A stretch of 43,726 nucleotides of DNA from assembly GCA_022705405.1 (NCBI GenBank), contig JAKJEN010000005.1, positions 1-43,726 on the forward strand. The letters are read 5' to 3'. Source of the stretch: Planctomycetota bacterium. Its GTDB lineage: Bacteria; Planctomycetota; Phycisphaerae; Sedimentisphaerales; Anaerohalosphaeraceae. Numbering within the stretch: the stretch's first letter is position 1; the number at the start of each line of letters is the position of its first letter. Of the stretch, positions 9,169 through 16,459 are shown one piece after another. A program made the position numbers and the translations under genes. The notes under the pieces are model-generated. The model worked only from the letters and a program-made list of their open reading frames with translations, was not told where the DNA came from and did not search any database.

Positions 9169-10197
9169 GTGAAAGACAGATTCGGTAAAATAAACAACGG
9201 GTCGGCGGCGGTACTGCTTGCGATTGGGGCGTTTGCCGCCGGATTTACCGGCTATGTACTGCTGGATCGGGCCAATCATTCGGGGAAGAGAGCAGGGGCG
9301 GACTATCGGTATCCGATTGAAGAACTGGCTAAAATTGATCCTGCGAAGATTCTTTATCGGCAGGTTGGGACTGCGATTGAAACGGGGATGGAGTCGGCCG
9401 CAGCGATAGAAGCGGACTGGGCGGGTAATTTTTATGTCGCAGGCGATCGGGCTGTCGCGGTGTTTTCAGGAGATGGAAGCAAACGACGAGATATTCCGCT
9501 GGTGTCGGAACCTACGGCGATAGGCGTCGGAGAAGACGGGTTGATTTATGCGGGGCTTTCTGATCGGATCGAGGTGTATTCGTCGGACGGGCAGCAGGTA
9601 TCGGCCTGGGCGCCGATTCACACAGCTCTGCTGACGGCGATTGCGGCGGGAAAGACAGATGTATTTGCCGCCGATGCGCTGCACAAAATAGTCCGCCGCT
9701 TTGACAAACAGGGCAATCCGCTGGGGCTGATCGGGGCCAAAGATCCCGATCGAAACATCGAGGGGATCGTTGTGCCCAGTCCGTATTTTGATCTGCTGAT
9801 CGCGCCAGACGGTTTGCTGCGTGTGGTCAATCCCGGTCGGCACCGGATTGAGGCGTATACATTTGACGGATATCTGGAATGGCACTGGGGCCGTCCGTCC
9901 GTCGGGCTGGAAGGATTCAGCGGCTGCTGCAATCCGATTGCTCTGGCGGCGCTTCCGAAAGGCGGGTATGTGACCTGCGAAAAAGGGCTGGTTCGCGTAA
10001 AGGTCTATGATGAAGAGGGAAATCTGGTCGGCGTTGTGGCCGGGCCGGATCAACTGGGCTGGCAGGAACCTCTGCGGGTATGTGAAAAACCGGAGGATTG
10101 CATCAGCCGCGGTCTGGATGCAGCGGTAGATGGGCAGGGTCGAATTTATGTGCTGGATCAATCGAAAAATGTCGTTCGGATTTTTGAAAAGAAATAA
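9169..10197 (+). CDS. Membrane-anchored NHL-repeat beta-propeller protein
   Basis: The protein has 342 residues from a GTG start. It has a membrane helix at about 9-30 and then NHL-type repeats, seen as IEADWAGNFYVAGDRAVAVF, IGVGEDGLIYAGLSDRIEVY, LIAPDGLLRVVNPGRHRIEAY and AAVDGQGRIYVLDQSKNVV. A GFSGCCNP segment near residue 250 contains adjacent cysteines, and two more cysteines occur in RVCEKPEDC, so a metal or disulfide role is possible. NHL propellers are usually binding platforms. The stop codon overlaps the next ATG by one base, which makes it the first gene of the tightly packed redox operon. The start is the least certain part: the nearest A/G-rich element, AAAGG at 9152-9156, is 12 bases away. 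Confidence 0.75.
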   Translation: MKDRFGKINNGSAAVLLAIGAFAAGFTGYVLLDRANHSGKRAGADYRYPIEELAKIDPAKILYRQVGTAIETGMESAAAIEADWAGNFYVAGDRAVAVFSGDGSKRRDIPLVSEPTAIGVGEDGLIYAGLSDRIEVYSSDGQQVSAWAPIHTALLTAIAAGKTDVFAADALHKIVRRFDKQGNPLGLIGAKDPDRNIEGIVVPSPYFDLLIAPDGLLRVVNPGRHRIEAYTFDGYLEWHWGRPSVGLEGFSGCCNPIALAALPKGGYVTCEKGLVRVKVYDEEGNLVGVVAGPDQLGWQEPLRVCEKPEDCISRGLDAAVDGQGRIYVLDQSKNVVRIFEKK

Positions 10198-10463
10198 TGA
10201 TGACACAGAGAAACAGGATACAAAAACAGAAAGACGGCCGCCTTCAGGTCTCTCGCCGCGGATTTATAACCTCCGCGTGCCGGGCCGCCGCGCTGGCCGC
10301 GCTGGGCGGACTGGGGGCGGTCCTGGTTTTCAAACGAATTCGTCTGGAGCAGGAAGGCATGTGTCCTGATCCGTCCGGACTGGCCCCTTGCGGGGAATGC
10401 CGGGCGTACGCAAATTGTTTATTGCCGCGGGCGGTTTCGACCAGGAAAGGAGGACAAAAATGA
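10197..10463 (+). CDS. Small Tat-signal protein with four-cysteine motif
   Basis: This is an 88-residue protein. Its N-terminal half is a twin-arginine signal (SRRGFI at 19-24, then a hydrophobic Ala/Leu/Gly helix to about 45). The short mature part carries Cys56, Cys65, Cys68 and Cys74 in the spacing C-x8-C-x2-C-x5-C. That could hold one small metal site or contribute ligands to a cluster shared with a partner. Tat export suggests folding with a cofactor before export. It is translationally coupled on both sides: one base shared with the NHL gene and an ATGA overlap with the ferredoxin gene. I know no named family for it; its conserved position between an NHL propeller and a NapG-like ferredoxin would be the best clue to function. 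Confidence 0.75.
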   Translation: MMTQRNRIQKQKDGRLQVSRRGFITSACRAAALAALGGLGAVLVFKRIRLEQEGMCPDPSGLAPCGECRAYANCLLPRAVSTRKGGQK

Positions 10464-11020
10464 GCGATCAAAACGTTCCGTTATCGCGACGGCAGATTTT
10501 ACGGGATGGGCTGTGGACCGCTTCTTTGACGGCCTGCGGAGCGGCCGGCGCGGCGCTGGCGGCTCTGAGCAGGCGGGATTCCTATGTCTGGCAAATCAAT
10601 CCGCACAAGTGCATCGGCTGCGATCGATGTGCGACGCATTGCGTACTCAGCGAGTCGGCCGTCAAATGTGTGCATGCGTATTCGATGTGCGGATATTGCG
10701 ATCTGTGTACCGGCTATTTTGATCCGGATCCCAAGTCGCTGGATACAGGGGCCGAAAACCAGTTGTGCCCGACGGGGGCTATCCGCCGCCGGTTTATTGA
10801 AGAGCCGTATTTTGAGTTTACGATTGATGAAAAACTCTGCATCGGCTGCGCCAAATGCGTTGTGGGATGCTCGGCGTTCGGCAACGGGTCGCTGTTTCTT
10901 CAGATTCGCCATGACCGCTGCCTCAACTGCAACGAGTGCGCGATTGCCCGGGTTTGTCCGTCGCAGGCATTTGTGCGGGTTCCCAGTCGGCAGCCCTATT
11001 TGATGAAAGATCAGATATGA
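10460..11020 (+). CDS. Tat-exported ferredoxin with four [4Fe-4S] sites (NapG-like)
   Basis: The 186-residue protein has a Tat signal (SRRQIL at 9-14 plus a hydrophobic helix to about 36). The mature region is dense in cysteines: C51xxC54xxC57xxxC61, C77xxC80xxC83 with C103-Pro, C127xxC130xxC133xxxC137 and C154xxC157xxC160 with C166-Pro. This is the pattern of four [4Fe-4S] clusters seen in NapG/MauM-type periplasmic ferredoxins, which receive electrons from or give them to a NapH-type membrane partner; such a partner is encoded next. The ATG at 10460 has an excellent ribosome binding site AAAGGAGG (10446-10453) and overlaps the previous stop as ATGA. A longer in-frame start at 10388 would lie inside the previous gene and is rejected. 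Confidence 0.9.
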   Translation: MSDQNVPLSRRQILRDGLWTASLTACGAAGAALAALSRRDSYVWQINPHKCIGCDRCATHCVLSESAVKCVHAYSMCGYCDLCTGYFDPDPKSLDTGAENQLCPTGAIRRRFIEEPYFEFTIDEKLCIGCAKCVVGCSAFGNGSLFLQIRHDRCLNCNECAIARVCPSQAFVRVPSRQPYLMKDQI

Positions 11021-12336
11021 AAAAATCGGCTGCAAAGACGCTGATTGTCCTGATCATTCTGTTTTGGACCGGCTTGGCCGGCGGGGTTCGACGGCTTCCG
11101 CCTCCGCAGTTTGAGACCGACTACCAAATTCCGACGGCGACCGAACCGCCGCCTCGGATGAGCGTCTGGGACCCGGCGGATGTCGCTGTGCTGTTCGGTG
11201 CGCTGCTGTTGAGCTCGTGGCTGACGCTGAAAAAACGCAGCCGTCGCTGGATCGTGGGGCTGATGATTTTCAGTTTGGCGTATTTTGGTTTTTGGCGGAA
11301 GGGCTGTATTTGTCCCATCGGCGCTGTCGGCAATGTGTCTTTGTCGCTGTTTGATCCGTCCTATGCGCTGCCGGCTGCGGCGACGGCGTTTTTCCTGCTG
11401 CCGCTGCTGGCGGGCTTGTTTTTCGGTCGGGCTTTCTGCGGGGCGGTCTGTCCGCTGGGGGCCATTCAGGATCTGGTAGTCCTGCATCCGCTGATGGTGC
11501 CGGGCTGGATGGAGACGGCTCTGCGTCTGGGGGCCTGGCTCTATTTAGCGCTGTCGGTTTTGTATGCGGCTACCGGCAGCGGGCTGCTGATCTGCCGGTA
11601 TGATCCCTTTATCGCGTTCTTCCGTCTGAGTCCCAATTCGCTGCTGTGGCTGCTGGGGCTTTTGTTTTTGGCGGTGGGAGTTTTCATCGGTCGGCCGTAT
11701 TGCCGATTTGTCTGCCCTTATGGTCTGCTGCTTCGACAGGCGGGGCGGCTGTCGCGCCGTCATGTGACGATTACCCCCGATGAGTGCATTCACTGCCGGC
11801 TGTGCGAAGATGTTTGCCCCTTTGGCGCGATTGATAAGCCGACTGCTCACTGGCCGGCGGAAATTTTTGCGCGCGACCGAAGGCGAATGATTTTTTTGTT
11901 TGTTCTGCTTCCTGTTCTGGTCGCCGTGGGCGGCTGGATCGGTTATCGGGTTCATCCGGCGCTGGCACAGGGAAACCCGACTGTGGCTCTGGCCCGTCAG
12001 GTGCAGGAAATGGAATCCGGACGAATGACTGAACTGACCGATCCGATCAAAGCGTTTCATACCACCGGCACAAGCGTCGGGGCGCTCTATGCCCAGCGCG
12101 ACCAGGTTCTCCAAAAGTTTGCCGTCGGCGGTACGCTGGTCGGCGCATTTGTGGCTCTGATCGCAGCGGGCAAATTGATCGCTGTAAGCATTCATCGTGT
12201 GCGGACTGATTATCAGGCCAACCGGGCCGGGTGCCTGTCCTGCGGGCGATGCTTTGCCTACTGTCCGCGACAGCGGATTGCGGATAAACCGGAGAGCGCC
12301 GGCAACAGAGGATCGGAGAAGGAATCTGCTGTATGA
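11017..12336 (+). CDS. NapH-like polytopic membrane ferredoxin
   Basis: The product has 439 residues and about eight membrane helices (near 5-23, 52-70, 78-93, 121-138, 167-185, 209-226, 290-307 and 368-391). Cytoplasmic-type cysteine motifs follow the NapH/NosR/RdxA pattern: C97-x-C99-Pro, C141-x3-C145-Pro and C229-x3-C233-Pro beside helices, then a [4Fe-4S] site C257xxC260xxC263xxxC267-Pro. Unusually, after a last pair of helices there is a further ferredoxin motif C406xxC409xxC412xxxC416-Pro at the C-terminus. Family members move electrons between the quinone pool or cytoplasm and periplasmic Fe-S proteins. The ATG overlaps the previous stop as ATGA, so an upstream in-frame start at 10936 is not favoured. 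Confidence 0.88.
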   Translation: MKKSAAKTLIVLIILFWTGLAGGVRRLPPPQFETDYQIPTATEPPPRMSVWDPADVAVLFGALLLSSWLTLKKRSRRWIVGLMIFSLAYFGFWRKGCICPIGAVGNVSLSLFDPSYALPAAATAFFLLPLLAGLFFGRAFCGAVCPLGAIQDLVVLHPLMVPGWMETALRLGAWLYLALSVLYAATGSGLLICRYDPFIAFFRLSPNSLLWLLGLLFLAVGVFIGRPYCRFVCPYGLLLRQAGRLSRRHVTITPDECIHCRLCEDVCPFGAIDKPTAHWPAEIFARDRRRMIFLFVLLPVLVAVGGWIGYRVHPALAQGNPTVALARQVQEMESGRMTELTDPIKAFHTTGTSVGALYAQRDQVLQKFAVGGTLVGAFVALIAAGKLIAVSIHRVRTDYQANRAGCLSCGRCFAYCPRQRIADKPESAGNRGSEKESAV

Positions 12337-14090
12337 CGGATACGAATGATCAAAAATATCTGCTTCAGCAAAATCCGTGGTACCAGGCGTCCGCAGGTTC
12401 GGCGATTGTTTCGGGGGTATTTGCCGGAATTGTCCTTACACTCCTGCTGATTCAGACCTATCATATTCGATGGACCGACCCCAAGCAGACGGACAAACTG
12501 GCCGCCTTGCGAAAAAGTTATCAGAGCGGGCCGGCGGATGAAATCCTGGCTGAGGAAATCCGCCAGAAGGATACCCGACAGCGGCGCGCTCAATATGCCC
12601 GTTTGCAGTTTGTCCATCGGGGCTCTGTGCTGTTTGTATTCTGGCTGGCGGCGTTCGTCGGTTCGCTGACATGGATGCGGTCGTTTCGACAAAAACTGCC
12701 GCATCCGGTCCGGCAGACAGATCTTTCGATCCGACAGATTCAATTTGCCGACCGCTCTCGTCTGGCTGTGGCGATGGCGCTGACGCTGCTGGGCGGCGGA
12801 GGATTGTTTGTGGCTTTGCGCCCCGGGCAGCCGCCGACAAGCGGCGCCGCCGAGCAGGAGTTTGCGACAGGCCAAGCGGAAGATCGTCCCGTCTTTGCTT
12901 CCTGGGAGCAGATGAAACAGAACTGGCCTGTATTTCGCGGCCCTGAGGGCAGCGGGGTTTGCCCGTTTGAGAAGATCCCGACGCAGTGGGATGGACCCTC
13001 CGATCAAAATATCCGCTGGAAGACGGCTGTGCCGCTGTCCGGACACAATTCGCCGATTGTCTGGGACAAACGGGTTTTTCTGACCGGCGCTTCTGAGAAA
13101 AAACAGCAGATCTTTTGTTTTGACGCTGACAACGGGTCTTTGCTGTGGAACGGCGATGTCCCCGTTTCGACAGATCCCCAGCGGAAAGAGATGAGCATTT
13201 TGGAAGAGACCGGCTATGCGGCCTCTACCGCAGCGACCAACGGCGCGTATGTAGCGGCTATCTTTGCCGATGGGCAGGTTGGCTGTTTTGATTTGACGGG
13301 TAAACGGCAATGGGTCTGTTCGCTGGGAGTTCCGGCCAGCGCCTATGGCTACGCCGCTTCGCTGACGGTTTATGAGGATCGGCTGATTATTCAGATGGAT
13401 CAGGATTATGAGCCGGGCGCCAGCAAGTTGATTGCTCTTGATATAACCAGCGGAAAAACCCTGTGGCAGACGGAACGTCCTGTGCCCAACTCATGGTCCT
13501 CGCCGACGGTTGTTCAGCTGAACGGCAGGGCGCAGATTCTCGCCAGCGGCTCGCCCTGGGTGATCGGGTACGATCCGGCAGATGGGAAGGAATTATGGCG
13601 GGTGGAATGTCTGGGCGGCGATGTGGCGCCTACCCAGGTCGTTTCGCAGGGGAAGGTCTTTGCCGTAGAACCTTATACTCACCTTGTCGCGATTGATCCG
13701 GCGGCGCCGAGCGAGGAAGGAACGCCGGGGCGACTGCTGTGGGCGGCCGAGGGAAGTATCCCGGATATTTCCAGTCCGATTGTCAGCGAGCAGCTGGTCT
13801 GGACCCTTGATACAGGAGGGACTTTGGGTTGTTATGATATTCGCGATGGAAGTAAAGTGTACGCACAGGATCTGGATGCCATGTTTCAGGCCTCCGGTTC
13901 GCTGGTTGATCAGATACTGTATTTGCAGAGTACCAAAGGAAAAATGATTCTGCTGAAGGCAGGCAGTGTGTTTGAAAAAGTGGCGGAAAATGAGCTGGGC
14001 GAAGAAATCTTTGCCTCTGCGGCCTTTGCGCCGGGACGCATTTATTTGCGCGGAACCCATCATTTGTATTGTATTGAAACCAAGCTGTGA
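12333..14090 (+). CDS. Triple-helix membrane protein with PQQ-like beta-propeller
   Basis: This is a 585-residue fusion. Its N-terminal 165 residues contain three membrane helices (about 21-43, 96-115 and 143-162). The rest is a PQQ-like propeller starting with WPVFRGPEGSGV and showing blades such as FDADNGSLLWNG, LDITSGKTLWQT and YDPADGKELWRV. The three helices make it an integral partner rather than a simply anchored propeller, so it may dock on the NapH-like protein encoded immediately upstream. The start overlaps the previous stop (ATGA), with a GGAGAAGGA-type ribosome binding site upstream. The end overlaps the next GTG start. No catalytic residues for quinoprotein chemistry were identified. 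Confidence 0.82.
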   Translation: MTDTNDQKYLLQQNPWYQASAGSAIVSGVFAGIVLTLLLIQTYHIRWTDPKQTDKLAALRKSYQSGPADEILAEEIRQKDTRQRRAQYARLQFVHRGSVLFVFWLAAFVGSLTWMRSFRQKLPHPVRQTDLSIRQIQFADRSRLAVAMALTLLGGGGLFVALRPGQPPTSGAAEQEFATGQAEDRPVFASWEQMKQNWPVFRGPEGSGVCPFEKIPTQWDGPSDQNIRWKTAVPLSGHNSPIVWDKRVFLTGASEKKQQIFCFDADNGSLLWNGDVPVSTDPQRKEMSILEETGYAASTAATNGAYVAAIFADGQVGCFDLTGKRQWVCSLGVPASAYGYAASLTVYEDRLIIQMDQDYEPGASKLIALDITSGKTLWQTERPVPNSWSSPTVVQLNGRAQILASGSPWVIGYDPADGKELWRVECLGGDVAPTQVVSQGKVFAVEPYTHLVAIDPAAPSEEGTPGRLLWAAEGSIPDISSPIVSEQLVWTLDTGGTLGCYDIRDGSKVYAQDLDAMFQASGSLVDQILYLQSTKGKMILLKAGSVFEKVAENELGEEIFASAAFAPGRIYLRGTHHLYCIETKL

Positions 14091-16456
14091 AGACGACGCC
14101 TGAAGAAAAACCGTTGGATCTTGATTTTGTAGACCGTTTGACTGCGCGGGTCGGCGCTCGGCAGTCCCAGACGCTTGTGCATCTGCATGCAATTCAGAAA
14201 GAGTATGGGTACCTGCCTCCGGAGGCGCTCCAGCGGCTCAGTGAAGCGACGAAAAGGCCGCTCGATGAGTTGTGGGGCGTGGTCACTTTTTATGACCAGT
14301 TTCGATTTACTCCGGCCGGACAGCACCAAGTTCGAGTCTGCGTCGGCACGGCCTGTCATGTCAAGGGAGCCGATCTGGTCTATGACGCGATGCGGCGGCA
14401 TTTGGAGATTGCCGAGGGAAAAGATACGGATGCTCAGCGGCTGTTTACCGTTCAGCGGGTGGCCTGTCTGGGCTGCTGTACGCTGGCTCCGGCTGTTCAG
14501 ATCGGCAATGTCACCTATGGGCATGTCAGCAGTCAGACGGTTCCGCTGATCCTTCAGGATTTTCTGGAACGTCAAAAGGCGCTTAAGAGAGGCCCGGACA
14601 AAAAAGCCGTAAAGGCGGTCCAGGAGCCGGATGGCCAGATTCGGATTGGTCTTGGCTCCTGCTGCCAGGCCCGCGGCAGCGGCAAACTGTTGGATGCCAT
14701 AGAGCAGTCTGTGGCACGGCTGTCTATTCGAGCCCGGATAAAGCAGGTCGGCTGTGTCGGGATGTGTTATCAAACGCCTCTGTTGGAACTGGCGATGCCG
14801 TCGGGGCAGACGTTTTTATATACCCGGGTCGAACCGGAGGACGCCGAGTCCATTCTGCTGAAGCATTTTTCGCCGACCGGCCGAGGGCGATTGCTGATGA
14901 ACCGAATCGGCCGCACGCTGGATCGGTTCCTGACCGATACCATTGCCGAATCGGTCAGCCGTCATCCGGTCCATGTTCGCAATCCGCAGATTGCGGATTT
15001 TCTCGGTTGTCAGAAACGAGTGGCCACTGAACACTGCGGGATAATCAATCCGCTGGATTTGGAAGAGTATAAGCAAAAGGACGGATTTGCGGCTCTTGAA
15101 AAAATACTTCGGGAGGGAACGCCCGAAGAGGCGCTGGGTCAAATTGAAGCTTCGGGTCTTCGCGGGCGGGGCGGAGCGGGCTATCCGACCTATCTGAAGT
15201 GGTCGGCGGTGCAAAAGAGTCCGGCCTCGATCAAGCGAATCGTCTGCAATGGGGATGAGGGCGATCCCGGGGCGTTTATGGATCGAATGCTGATGGAATC
15301 GTATCCGCTGCGGATTTTGGAAGGGATGATTATCGCCGCCTGGACCGTTGGAGCGAGCGAAGGCCATTTGTATATTCGGGATGAATATCCGCTGGCTGTG
15401 GAACGGATACAGGGAGCGATAGAGATCTGCCAGGCGCATGGATATCTGGGCCAGCATATTCTGGGCACGGAGTTTTCGCTGGATCTTTCGATCTGCTGCG
15501 GGGCGGGGGCGTTTGTCTGCGGGGAAGAGACGGCGCTGATGGCCAGCATCGAGGGTCGTCGACCGATGCCCCGCCTGCGTCCGCCGTTTCCGGCTCAGCA
15601 TGGACTGTGGGGATGTCCTACTCTTATCAATAACGTCGAGACCTATTCCGTTGTGCCGTGGATTCTGCGAAACGGAGGCCGGGCCCTGGCCCAGATGGGC
15701 ACGCCCCAAAGCCGGGGCACCAAGGTCTTTGCCTTAGCCGGCAAGGTAATCCGGGGCGGGCTGATCGAGGTGCCGATGGGCGCAACTGTCCGTCAGATTG
15801 TGGAGGAAATCGGCGGGGGAGTCGGCGAGGGCAAAAAATTCAAGGCCGTTCAGATCGGCGGCCCCTCCGGCGGCTGTGTGCCGGCGGAATTGTCGGATAT
15901 CTCCGTCGATTACGAATCGCTGAGCGGCGCCGGCGCTATCATGGGTTCCGGCGGTCTGGTAGCGCTGGATGAAGGCGATTGTATGGTGGATATCGCCCGC
16001 TATTTTTTGGAGTTTACCCAGCAGCAATCCTGCGGAAAATGCACCTTCTGTCGAGTGGGCGCCAAGCGAATGCTCGAAATTCTTCAGCGGCTGTGCAACG
16101 GTCAGGGACACAAGGGAGATATTGAAAGACTGGAGGAACTGGCTCGACTGATCCGTCAGAACAGTCTGTGCGGACTGGGCCGCACTGCGCCCAACCCGGT
16201 TCTTTCAACGATCGCTCATTTTCGGGATGAATACGAAGCGCATATCAACGGCCGCTGCCCGGCTAAGCGGTGCCGGGCGATGATTCATTATTCAATCAAT
16301 ACAAATTGCATCGGCTGTACGCTCTGCGCACAGCATTGTCCGGCTGAGGCCATCGCGATGCGCCCGTATGAGCGGCACGAAATAGATCCGTCCAAATGCG
16401 TCCGATGCGGGACCTGCAAAAACGTCTGTCCGGCCGAGGCGGTGGATGTGGAATAA
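14087..16456 (+). CDS. NuoE-thioredoxin-NuoF-ferredoxin fusion, NAD(P)H-oxidising subunit (HydB/HndC-like)
   Basis: The product has 789 residues from a GTG start (GTGA overlap). Domain order is NuoE-like helical plus thioredoxin-fold [2Fe-2S] (C85-x4-C90 and C127-x3-C131), a second thioredoxin-like [2Fe-2S] domain (C192 or C193 with C223-x3-C227), and the NuoF core. The core has FMN-loop GRGGAGYPTYLKW (360-372), NGDEGDPGAFMDR (388-400) and CGAGAFVCGEETAL (471-484). The NuoF [4Fe-4S] site is C649xxC652xxC655 with C695, and two [4Fe-4S] ferredoxin motifs follow (C741-C751 and C771-C781). This is the diaphorase module of complex I and of bifurcating hydrogenases, which exchanges electrons between NAD(H), FMN and Fe-S clusters in the cytoplasm. 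All expected ligands are present. No hydrogenase or formate dehydrogenase catalytic subunit is encoded nearby. Confidence 0.93.
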   Translation: MKTTPEEKPLDLDFVDRLTARVGARQSQTLVHLHAIQKEYGYLPPEALQRLSEATKRPLDELWGVVTFYDQFRFTPAGQHQVRVCVGTACHVKGADLVYDAMRRHLEIAEGKDTDAQRLFTVQRVACLGCCTLAPAVQIGNVTYGHVSSQTVPLILQDFLERQKALKRGPDKKAVKAVQEPDGQIRIGLGSCCQARGSGKLLDAIEQSVARLSIRARIKQVGCVGMCYQTPLLELAMPSGQTFLYTRVEPEDAESILLKHFSPTGRGRLLMNRIGRTLDRFLTDTIAESVSRHPVHVRNPQIADFLGCQKRVATEHCGIINPLDLEEYKQKDGFAALEKILREGTPEEALGQIEASGLRGRGGAGYPTYLKWSAVQKSPASIKRIVCNGDEGDPGAFMDRMLMESYPLRILEGMIIAAWTVGASEGHLYIRDEYPLAVERIQGAIEICQAHGYLGQHILGTEFSLDLSICCGAGAFVCGEETALMASIEGRRPMPRLRPPFPAQHGLWGCPTLINNVETYSVVPWILRNGGRALAQMGTPQSRGTKVFALAGKVIRGGLIEVPMGATVRQIVEEIGGGVGEGKKFKAVQIGGPSGGCVPAELSDISVDYESLSGAGAIMGSGGLVALDEGDCMVDIARYFLEFTQQQSCGKCTFCRVGAKRMLEILQRLCNGQGHKGDIERLEELARLIRQNSLCGLGRTAPNPVLSTIAHFRDEYEAHINGRCPAKRCRAMIHYSINTNCIGCTLCAQHCPAEAIAMRPYERHEIDPSKCVRCGTCKNVCPAEAVDVE

Positions 16457-16459
16457 AAA

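Noticed and set aside
10388-10459. A longer N-terminus for the Tat ferredoxin
   Set aside because: It lies inside the preceding gene and precedes the strong AAAGGAGG ribosome binding site; it would also displace the Tat signal from the N-terminus.
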